A stretch of 18,417 bases of DNA from Spirochaetales bacterium (GTDB lineage: Bacteria; Spirochaetota; Spirochaetia; SZUA-6; DRHE01), in NCBI GenBank assembly GCA_016935715.1, contig JAFGQJ010000108.1, positions 1-18,417 of the forward strand, in the 5' to 3' direction. Of the stretch, positions 7,671 to 13,082 are shown piece after piece. Position 1 is the first letter of the stretch. Every line of letters starts with the position of its first letter. The notes under the pieces are model-generated. The model made no database searches, was not told where the DNA came from, and worked only from the letters and a program-made list of their open reading frames with translations. The position numbers and the translations under genes are program-made.

Positions 7671-8382
7671 AGGCTTCCTCCTGCAGTATATCCCCGTGCA
7701 CGCCGATCTCCAGCCACCGGATCGGGACCCTGCGCTCCGACTGTGCGGCTGCCTTCCGGGCCAGCTGCAGCAGACCCCTGCAGCAGGGGACCTCCATGGT
7801 CAGCACGGTGAGGGAGCGGATGCCGGAGAAATCGATCAGCGCCTTGAGCTTGTCCAGGTACACATCCTGGTCGGAGTCGAGCTTCGTGCAGGCGATGGCC
7901 AGACGCTTTCCCTCCAGGAACCGACGGTGGAAATCCCCGTGGGCATAGGCCGTGCAGTCCGCCGCCAGAAGCACGTCCGCGTCCCTGAAGTAGGGGGCCG
8001 AGGGGGGTATCAGGTGGAGCTGCACCGGCCAATGCCCGAGCCGGGACCCCCGCTCCTCCAGCACGTCCAGGGCCTGCCGCAGGAGCTCCTGCTCGCCGTG
8101 CACCTCCAGATGAGCCAGATGCGCCTGGATCACCTGCTCGCCCCGGGCGATCACGTTGCCCATGACCCGGCGTTCGTCGTAGGCCTCCGCCTCCCGCTCC
8201 TCGACGGTGATGGCCCCCAGCGGACACTCGCCGATACAGGCTCCAAGACCGTCACAGAACAGGTCGCCGACCAGCCGGGCCTTTCCTTCGATGATCTGCA
8301 GGGCGCCCTCCGGACAGTTGGGTATGCAGCGGCCGCAGCCGTCGCAAAGCTCCTCGTCTATGTGAATAATCTTGCGTCTCAT
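7648..8382 (-). CDS. Two-cluster ferredoxin-domain iron-sulfur protein (FrdX-like, HcpR-associated type)
   Basis: The protein has 244 residues. The N-terminal ferredoxin domain has one complete 4Fe-4S motif (Cys13, 16, 19, 23; CDGCGRCIPNC) and a second one with only three Cys (43, 49, 53), Leu46 standing where the second Cys should be, so the second cluster may be 3Fe-4S or use another ligand. The C-terminal domain (about 120-235) carries further conserved-looking Cys at 143 (ADCTAYAHGDF), 165 (IACTKLD) and the pair 200-201 (MEVPCCRG). From memory this is the ferredoxin-like protein that travels with Hcp and HcpR regulators in anaerobes, where it is thought to take part in nitrosative or redox stress; no hcp gene is in this window. 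Start ATG 8382 has GGAAGG 8 nt upstream; a longer frame to 8457 would begin inside the operator palindrome and is rejected. Confidence 0.88.
   Translation of the reverse strand: MRRKIIHIDEELCDGCGRCIPNCPEGALQIIEGKARLVGDLFCDGLGACIGECPLGAITVEEREAEAYDERRVMGNVIARGEQVIQAHLAHLEVHGEQELLRQALDVLEERGSRLGHWPVQLHLIPPSAPYFRDADVLLAADCTAYAHGDFHRRFLEGKRLAIACTKLDSDQDVYLDKLKALIDFSGIRSLTVLTMEVPCCRGLLQLARKAAAQSERRVPIRWLEIGVHGDILQEEAFGKDRTR
7677..7682 (-). promoter_or_regulatory. Shine-Dalgarno site supporting a TTG start
   Basis: AGGAGG on the minus strand lies 6 nt before TTG 7670, inside the end of the upstream gene. It decides the unusual start codon of the phosphotriesterase-family gene. Confidence 0.75.
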
Positions 8383-8390
8383 CTCGTACG

Positions 8391-8421
8391 CCTTCCGGAT
8401 TTGATGATACAATGAAGTATC
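8391..8421 (-). promoter_or_regulatory. Predicted -10 element and ribosome site of the iron-sulfur gene
   Basis: On the minus strand GATACT (8421-8416) is a plausible -10 without a good -35, as expected for an activated promoter. The implied start near 8409 is about 41.5 bp from the centre of the palindrome at 8450.5, the class II activator spacing. GGAAGG (8396-8391) is the ribosome site. TATCAT (8409-8404) is an alternative -10. The two hexamers overlap an inverted repeat GATAC-N6-GTATC. Confidence 0.35.
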
Positions 8422-8442
8422 GCTGCAAAGCGAGGGACGTTC

Positions 8443-8458
8443 CTTGACCCGGGTCAAG
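8443..8458. promoter_or_regulatory. Perfect 16-bp palindrome, candidate Crp/Fnr-family operator
   Basis: CTTGACCCGGGTCAAG is a perfect dyad. Its core TTGAC-N4-GTCAA follows the Fnr-class layout (TTGAT-N4-ATCAA). It lies in the divergent region between the iron-sulfur gene and the Crp/Fnr-type regulator, whose recognition helix carries the Glu, Ser and Arg that read TTGA in Fnr. It is well placed to activate the iron-sulfur operon and to autoregulate the regulator. Confidence 0.7.
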
Positions 8459-8474
8459 AACTTTGGGATTTTTC

Positions 8475-8501
8475 TTGATTGTTCTGCTCAGGTTTTACGA
8501 T
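8475..8501 (+). promoter_or_regulatory. Weak predicted promoter of the Crp/Fnr-type regulator
   Basis: TTGATT (8475-8480) and TACGAT (8496-8501) are 15 bp apart. The implied start near 8508 falls on the ribosome site GGGAGAGG (8508-8515), so an earlier start is also possible. The palindrome lies about 57 bp upstream of the implied start. Confidence 0.3.
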
Positions 8502-8522
8502 TTTTAAGGGAGAGGTCCGGAG

Positions 8523-9200
8523 TTGGCTCCAACACGCTTCGACGCCCACGAACTGCTGAAACACTCAGATTTTTTCAGAGGGATCTCCGAAAGGAGCATC
8601 CGCTCCCTGGCCGCGGTCTGCATCCCCAAGAGGGTGGACAAACGCAGCCTCGTCTTTCTTGAGGGGCAGGAGGGCCACTCCATGTACATCCTGGCCGAGG
8701 GTGCCGTGCAGCTGCACAAGACCGCCTCCGACGGCAGGCAGATCGTCATCAAGACGATCCAGGCCGGCGAGATCTTCGGGGAAGTGGTGCTTTTCGAGGA
8801 GAACGAGTACCCGGTCAGCGCCGTGGCCCTGGAAGACAGCCTGCTGCTGCGCCTGTCCAGGCAGCAGATGGACTGCCTCCTGCTCTCCGACGGCTTCCGC
8901 CGGGAGTTCATCGGCATGCTGATGCGCAAGCAGCGCTATCTGGCCGACCGTATCCTCTACCTGACCGGGCACGAGGTGCAGGAACGCTTTTTCTTCTTCC
9001 TCCGGGAGCAGTTCGGCCGCCGGCGGAAGTATCGAATCTCCCTGAGCAAGAAGGACATCGCCGCGGCCATCGGGACGATCCCGGAGACCTTCTCCCGCCT
9101 GCTGCTTCGCCTCAAAGAGGAGGGCAAGATCCGCTGGGAGGGAGAGACCCTCGAGCTGGCGGAAGGTTTCTGGAAGGAGTTCGAGCGGCGCGAGCCTTGA
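8523..9200 (+). CDS. Crp/Fnr-family transcription regulator (HcpR-like)
   Basis: The protein has 225 residues. A cyclic-nucleotide-binding-like beta-roll (about 14-110) is followed by the dimer helix (about 113-150) and a winged helix-turn-helix (about 170-220). The recognition helix TIPETFSRLLLRL (185-197) has Glu188, Ser191 and Arg192 at the positions that read TTGA half-sites in Fnr (ETISR). The N-terminal Cys cluster of Fnr is absent (only Cys33 and Cys118), so it does not sense oxygen through an Fnr-type 4Fe-4S cluster; a haem or other ligand is possible. Divergence from the ferredoxin-like gene and the shared TTGAC-N4-GTCAA palindrome resemble HcpR systems that respond to nitric oxide. 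The start is TTG 8523, with GGAG 8-10 nt upstream; no ATG is available before residue 54. The gene converges on the HAD gene 35 bp away, without an obvious terminator. Confidence 0.88.
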   Translation: MAPTRFDAHELLKHSDFFRGISERSIRSLAAVCIPKRVDKRSLVFLEGQEGHSMYILAEGAVQLHKTASDGRQIVIKTIQAGEIFGEVVLFEENEYPVSAVALEDSLLLRLSRQQMDCLLLSDGFRREFIGMLMRKQRYLADRILYLTGHEVQERFFFFLREQFGRRRKYRISLSKKDIAAAIGTIPETFSRLLLRLKEEGKIRWEGETLELAEGFWKEFERREP

Positions 9201-9235
9201 ACGAGCTACGTGCCCCGTCTGAAGCTCACCCGGCC

Positions 9236-9886
9236 TCAGAGCCGTTCGAGGAATCCGGGCAGCTGCTTGACGTTGGCGATCCGGGGTATCCCCTGCCCCG
9301 GCCCCGCTTCGGCTCCTTCTTCGGCCACCCACAGGACCTTGCCCCCGATCTTCTCGAAACCGAGCAGGTAGTCGATCCGGTTGTCGATGAACAGGACCTC
9401 CCGGGCTTCGCGCTTCAGCTCCTCCAGCACGTGAATGTACACCGCCGCTTCGGGCTTGCCTCGAAAAGCATTCACGCGGATGTCGAAGATCCGTTCGAAG
9501 AACTGCCCGATTTCCAGGTACTCGAGTATCCTGCGAGCATGCTCCTGCGGAGCGTTGGTCAGGATCGACTTCGGCAGGTCGATCGAGCGGAGTGCCGCGA
9601 CGAGCTCCGGGTCCTTGTGCAGATAGCGGTGCACGTCCGTGGGATGGGCGAACTCCAGGTAGCTCTCCGGATCCCTGAAACCGTGCTCGCTCATCAGCCC
9701 CGTCAGGGTCGTGCCGTGCTTTTGGCTCAAGCTGCGGCGAAGCCGGGCCGCGTCGCTCTCATCGACGTTGAGAAATTGGGACACGTAGCGGGTCATCCGG
9801 CGGGAGATCTCTTCCACGATCCCGCTGGTGGAGGGGTAGAGGGTTTCATCCAGATCGAAAAGCAGGTAGCTGAGTTCTGCGCTCAC
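9236..9886 (-). CDS. HAD-superfamily hydrolase, pyrimidine 5'-nucleotidase-like
   Basis: The 216-residue protein has the HAD motifs in order: motif I DLDETLYP (11-18, nucleophile Asp11 and acid/base Asp13), motif II ILTNAP (108-113, Thr110), motif III Lys144 in RGKPEA, and motif IV FIDNR (167-171). DLDETLYPSTSG plus a helical cap between motifs I and II fits the SDT1/pyrimidine 5'-nucleotidase branch, which removes phosphate from UMP or CMP; other small phosphates are possible. The start is taken as GTG 9886, since the chain begins with VSAELSYLLFDLD and a promoter sits 7 nt before it. The frame stays open to TTG 9955, but those residues do not look like protein. Pairing with a uracil-DNA glycosylase across a shared promoter region suggests, weakly, a link to pyrimidine damage or pool cleaning. 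Confidence 0.85.
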   Translation of the reverse strand: MSAELSYLLFDLDETLYPSTSGIVEEISRRMTRYVSQFLNVDESDAARLRRSLSQKHGTTLTGLMSEHGFRDPESYLEFAHPTDVHRYLHKDPELVAALRSIDLPKSILTNAPQEHARRILEYLEIGQFFERIFDIRVNAFRGKPEAAVYIHVLEELKREAREVLFIDNRIDYLLGFEKIGGKVLWVAEEGAEAGPGQGIPRIANVKQLPGFLERL

Positions 9887-9893
9887 GGGACTG

Positions 9894-9922
9894 AAGGTAC
9901 GGCTTTTCCGCGAGCCTGTCCA
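9894..9922 (-). promoter_or_regulatory. Predicted promoter of the HAD gene, leaderless geometry
   Basis: On the minus strand TGGACA (9922-9917) is followed after 17 nt by TACCTT (9899-9894). Seven nt (CAGTCCC) separate the -10 from GTG 9886. No Shine-Dalgarno is present, so the message would begin at or next to the GTG. Confidence 0.5.
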
Positions 9923-9926
9923 GTGG

Positions 9927-9951
9927 GCGGGGATTTGCCAGCGGGGATTTG
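9927..9951. repeat. Tandem 11-bp direct repeat between divergent promoters, candidate operator
   Basis: GCGGGGATTTG occurs at 9927-9937 and again at 9941-9951, a 14-bp period with a 3-bp spacer. The second copy contributes the TTG of the glycosylase -35 hexamer, and the first lies just upstream of the HAD -35, so a bound protein could control both genes. Confidence 0.55.
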
Positions 9952-9978
9952 TCAAAACCCCGCAGGTTCTGCGATAAT
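9949..9978 (+). promoter_or_regulatory. Predicted promoter of the uracil-DNA glycosylase gene, leaderless geometry
   Basis: TTGTCA (9949-9954) and GATAAT (9973-9978) are 18 bp apart. Six nt (GCCTGC) follow before ATG 9985, so the expected transcription start is the A of the start codon. No Shine-Dalgarno is visible. Confidence 0.6.
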
Positions 9979-9984
9979 GCCTGC

Positions 9985-10743
9985 ATGGACGGCACCGCTC
10001 TCGCTCTCGTCCGGGCGGCCAAGAAGCTCAACCGCTGTCTCGCCGGGCAGGATTTCGGCTCCCCCGTCGCCTGCGTATACAACCCGCTGGAGTACGCCTG
10101 GAACGCCTATCGCAGCTATCTGGAGCGCTTTGCCGGCACCGGAGGCGCGGGGGGCAAGCGGGTGCTGCTGCTGGGCATGAACCCCGGGCCGTGGGGCATG
10201 GCCCAGACCGGTGTGCCCTTTGGAGAGATCCAGGCGGTGCGGGACTGGATGGGAATCGAGCAGCCGGTCGGGCATCCTCCCGTAGAACACCCCCGCCGCC
10301 CCGTGCAGGGCTTCGCCGTGGCTCGCAGTGAGGCGAGCGGCCGGCGCCTCTGGGGCCTCGTGCGGGAGCGCTTCGGCACGGCGGAGTGTTTTTTTCGAGA
10401 ACACTTCGTGGGCAACTACTGCCCGCTGCTGTTCCTCGATCCGGAGGGAAAAAACCTCACCCCGGACAAGCTCCCGTCCGGGGAAAGGCAGGCGCTGTTC
10501 GACTGCTGCGACGAACATCTGCGGGCCACGATCCTGGCCCTGGATCCGCACTGGCTGATCGGCATCGGCAGGTTCACGGAACGGCGCCTGCGGGCGGTGC
10601 AGGCAGACCTGGGGGAGGGAGACTCCGGGAACAGGGAGAGGAAGGTCGCCGGGATCCTACACCCCAGCCCGGCCAGTCCCGCGGCCAACCGCGACTGGGC
10701 GGGCGCGACCGCCGAACGGCTGATCTCTCTGGGCGTGTGGTAG
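9985..10743 (+). CDS. SMUG1-type uracil-DNA glycosylase
   Basis: The 252-residue protein removes uracil (and probably oxidised pyrimidines) from DNA as the first step of base-excision repair. The SMUG1 signature is nearly complete: LLLGMNPGPWGMAQTGVPFGEI region at 61-82 with catalytic-site Asn66, the HPPVEHPRRPV loop at 97-107, NYCPLLFLDPEGKNLTP at 144-160 with Asn144 as uracil-recognition residue, and LHPSPASPAANRDW at 225-238 with His226 in the active-site motif. Human SMUG1 reads GMNPGPFGMAQTGVPFGE at the same place. The start is ATG 9985, placed by the promoter; TTG 9949 opens the same frame but falls in the -35 element. The stop lies 2 bp from the convergent SDR stop. SMUG1 is common in animals and patchy in bacteria (Geobacter is a known case), so transfer is plausible. 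Confidence 0.95.
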   Translation: MDGTALALVRAAKKLNRCLAGQDFGSPVACVYNPLEYAWNAYRSYLERFAGTGGAGGKRVLLLGMNPGPWGMAQTGVPFGEIQAVRDWMGIEQPVGHPPVEHPRRPVQGFAVARSEASGRRLWGLVRERFGTAECFFREHFVGNYCPLLFLDPEGKNLTPDKLPSGERQALFDCCDEHLRATILALDPHWLIGIGRFTERRLRAVQADLGEGDSGNRERKVAGILHPSPASPAANRDWAGATAERLISLGVW

Positions 10744-10745
10744 AA

Positions 10746-11588
10746 TTACGGCTCGGGCGTGGCAGCGCCGAGCAGGGACTCGGCGATTTCCCAGAGAAGG
10801 CGGGCCGCCCCATGATTGACCGGGACCTCCCGCTCCTCCCCGATTTTTTCGAACAGCCGTCCGCTGACCTCCTCCACCTCCCCCGAAACTGCCAGGTACA
10901 CGCCTGTAGAGGTTTCCTCCCGCAGCAGGGCCATTGCGAGGGAACCGGAGATACGCAGGTACCAGGGCAGGCGGCGGATCAGCCGCGAGCGGACCAGTCC
11001 GGGGTGGAAGGCATTGGAGGTGACCCCGCTGCCCTCCAGGCGGCGGGCCAGCTCCTTGGCGAACAGGGCTTTTGCCAGCTCCGCCTGCAGCTTGGCTTTG
11101 AAGGGATTGTAGCCGCGCCGCAGCTGCAGGTCGTCGAAGTGAATCCGGGCGAACCGCAGGGGTCCGGCGTTGCCGGTCACCGTCAGGACCCGAGCCGGGG
11201 CGCTGCGCTTCAGCACATCCAGGAGGAGCTTGGTAAGCAGGAAATGTCCCAGGAACTCCACGGCCAGGGTCATCTCCACCCCGTCTCTGTTGACGGCGCG
11301 CCTGGGATACAACACGCCGGCGCAGTTCATCAGGACATCGAGCCGCTGGTAGCGTTCCTTGAACAGCTCCGCAGCCCTGTGAACCGAATCCAGCTCCGCC
11401 AGGTCGGCGGGCAGCAGCTCGATCCGCTCATTGCCCGTGACCCGGATCAGCTCTCTCCGCGTGCGCTCCGCCCTCTGCCCGCCCCGGCTGAGCAGGACGA
11501 CTCGGGAACCCAGCCGGGCCAGACCCAGCGCCGCTGCCCTGCCCACACCGGAGCTTCCGCCGGTGATCAGAACCAGCTTATCCTTCAA
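10746..11588 (-). CDS. Short-chain dehydrogenase/reductase-like protein with degenerate catalytic site
   Basis: The protein has 280 residues and the retinol-dehydrogenase-like SDR layout. The dinucleotide site is intact: TGGSSGVG (9-16), Asp62 in ADLAELDSV and NCAG (88-91). The catalytic tetrad is not. Aligned to the usual pattern, the Asn of VNHLGHF is Glu111 (VEFLGHF), the Ser of VSSxAG is Thr138/Gly139 (TVTGNAG), and the Tyr and Lys of AYxxSKLAN become Lys166 and Glu170 (AKLQAELAK). A chance YxxxK (Tyr160, Lys164) is the preceding conserved Tyr, not the catalytic one. It may bind NAD(P)H without classical catalysis. The start is TTG 11588, overlapping the upstream stop as TTGA, which implies coupling; the frame open to 11753 lies inside the upstream gene. 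It converges with the glycosylase gene. Confidence 0.85.
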   Translation of the reverse strand: MKDKLVLITGGSSGVGRAAALGLARLGSRVVLLSRGGQRAERTRRELIRVTGNERIELLPADLAELDSVHRAAELFKERYQRLDVLMNCAGVLYPRRAVNRDGVEMTLAVEFLGHFLLTKLLLDVLKRSAPARVLTVTGNAGPLRFARIHFDDLQLRRGYNPFKAKLQAELAKALFAKELARRLEGSGVTSNAFHPGLVRSRLIRRLPWYLRISGSLAMALLREETSTGVYLAVSGEVEEVSGRLFEKIGEEREVPVNHGAARLLWEIAESLLGAATPEP

Positions 11589-12940
11589 CCCCCGGAGTCC
11601 CAGATACCCCGGTCCCTCCGGAGGATCTCTTTCAGCCTTTCGGCGTTGATGATGATGGTGGCATAGATTGCGTCCAGGTGGACGTTCAGATCCCGCTGCA
11701 TGGTTTCCGGAAGCTTGGCCAGCTTGTCCTGGTTGCTCTTCTTTCCCAGCCACTGAACGATCCCGAAGCTCTCCTCGAAAACCCGGCGCATGGAGCTGCG
11801 GATCGAATCGATGGTTTCGGCTATGCTGGAGACGGGAATGGTCTTGATCTTCTTGTTGATCTGGGCCGTGCGCACGTTGTCGCGGACCCGCAGAAGGTTT
11901 TTCTCCAGCTGGTTGACCTCTCCGATCAGCTTTTCCAGAGAGGCCTGCTTCCTCTCGATGCTCTGCCCTCCGATGATGTAGCTGTACTCGATATCCCTGC
12001 GGGTCGTCTTCTCCTCCCGGCCCGCCAGGCGGGCCAGGAAGCAGCGGATCCTCTCCAGGAACGACGGCTTGGGCTGAAAGAGAAAATAGATGTTTTCGAG
12101 TATCGGCAGAAGCGCCGCGACATCCTTGGTCCTGGCAAGGTAGCGGTGGAGAATCCGCATGTACTTCCGCCGGGTGGAAGGGGAGTCCGCCGGCTTGTCG
12201 ACGGACTCGTACTTCTCCCTCAGCCTGGTCTCCAGGTGACCGTCGGTCTGCTCCAGGTCCTGGATCACCAGTTTGGCGAGCTTCGGATCGTAGGGCACAC
12301 CCAGCCGGTTGCAGCGATCCTTGATCAAGGCGTCGTGCTTTTCGGGGCTTTTCCTGTAGTTCTGCGCGCTGCCGATCTCATCGCGGATCTCCATCCTCAG
12401 GCGCAGGGAGTATTCGTCGATCCTGATCTGCTCCAGCCGCTCGAAGAACGGATCGATGCGCTCCTTCAGTATCTCCTCGATATCCTTGCGCTTCTGCCGG
12501 GCCAGCACCGATGCTTCGGAGTTCGGATCCTGGAGGATCCACACCGTGTTCTTCAGGTACAGCTCTTCGAGAAACTGGCGGATATCCGCGTGGACTTTCC
12601 GTATTTCTGCTATCTCTTTCAGCTCCACGAAATGGGCATTGCTCATGAAGGAATTGCGAATTGCGTACACGTTGTTGATCAAGGCGGCCAGCCTGCGGGT
12701 GTTGTCCTGCACCTCCCCTTCCGAGCTCTGCAGGCCGTGCTTCTGGAAAACGATCTTGCTGGATTCGGGGTCGATGGCGGCGTTGATGCCGCTGTCCGGT
12801 GCAAAGGAGAGTCGGAAAGGTACCGGGAGGGTGCGGATCGACTCGGCCAGGGATCGGTACAGATCACTGATATCCGCAGCCCCGGCGAGCAGCCTCTCCT
12901 TTTCCTCCTCCAGGTAGTGAAGCACCTCGCTCAAGCCCAT
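11585..12940 (-). CDS. Second large all-helical protein of unknown function
   Basis: This 451-residue protein has no signal peptide, membrane segment or enzymatic motif that I recognise. It is highly charged and predicted to be nearly all alpha-helix, with coiled-coil stretches (about 130-185 and 345-375). A central segment about 295-305, FLERIRCFLARLAG, is amphipathic and followed by charged residues, resembling in style the N-terminus of the helical protein at 2886. I could not align the two confidently, so common descent is only suspected. Start ATG 12940 has GAGGAGA at 12953-12947; the frame continues upstream to 13108 but those codons cross the promoter and look non-coding. It is the first gene of a two-gene operon with the SDR-like protein. 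A spirochaete-restricted family is likely but unverified. Confidence 0.85.
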   Translation of the reverse strand: MGLSEVLHYLEEEKERLLAGAADISDLYRSLAESIRTLPVPFRLSFAPDSGINAAIDPESSKIVFQKHGLQSSEGEVQDNTRRLAALINNVYAIRNSFMSNAHFVELKEIAEIRKVHADIRQFLEELYLKNTVWILQDPNSEASVLARQKRKDIEEILKERIDPFFERLEQIRIDEYSLRLRMEIRDEIGSAQNYRKSPEKHDALIKDRCNRLGVPYDPKLAKLVIQDLEQTDGHLETRLREKYESVDKPADSPSTRRKYMRILHRYLARTKDVAALLPILENIYFLFQPKPSFLERIRCFLARLAGREEKTTRRDIEYSYIIGGQSIERKQASLEKLIGEVNQLEKNLLRVRDNVRTAQINKKIKTIPVSSIAETIDSIRSSMRRVFEESFGIVQWLGKKSNQDKLAKLPETMQRDLNVHLDAIYATIIINAERLKEILRRDRGIWDSGG

Positions 12941-12960
12941 GCAATCTCTCCTCGTACTAC

Positions 12961-12988
12961 AGTTTAGACCCCGGCGCAGAATTGTCAA
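12961..12988 (-). promoter_or_regulatory. Predicted promoter of the helical protein/SDR operon
   Basis: On the minus strand TTGACA (12988-12983) and TAAACT (12966-12961) are 16 bp apart. A short leader with the Shine-Dalgarno GAGGAGA (12953-12947) follows, so unlike the four leaderless cases this gene has a normal start. Confidence 0.6.
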
Positions 12989-13049
12989 CTTTGTGCTCAA
13001 CTTGATGAGCGGGCTTCCGATAATGAATTTAACTGAAACAGGGGTCTTT

Positions 13050-13082
13050 GGTCCTGGGGGATTTCCCTCGGGGCCTTTTTTT
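13050..13082 (+). terminator. Hairpin with T-run reading on the plus strand
   Basis: GGTCCTGGGGGA (13050-13061) pairs with TCCCTCGGGGCC (13064-13075), a 12-bp stem with three G-U pairs, followed by seven T (13076-13082). On the minus strand the same three pairs become A-C mismatches and there is no T-run, so the structure favours plus-strand termination. No plus-strand gene lies upstream. It may protect the convergent 3' end of the P-loop gene or end a short RNA. Confidence 0.5.

Noticed and set aside
8383..8457. N-terminal extension of the iron-sulfur protein
   Set aside because: It would start within the palindrome and run through the promoter; ATG 8382 has its own ribosome site and begins the conserved domain.
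10737..10750. Possible bidirectional terminator between the convergent glycosylase and SDR genes
   Set aside because: The two stops are only 2 bp apart and no stem with T-run is visible; the transcripts probably overlap.
11678..12967. 429-codon plus-strand frame
   Set aside because: Shadow of the second helical protein; it would also run across that gene's promoter.
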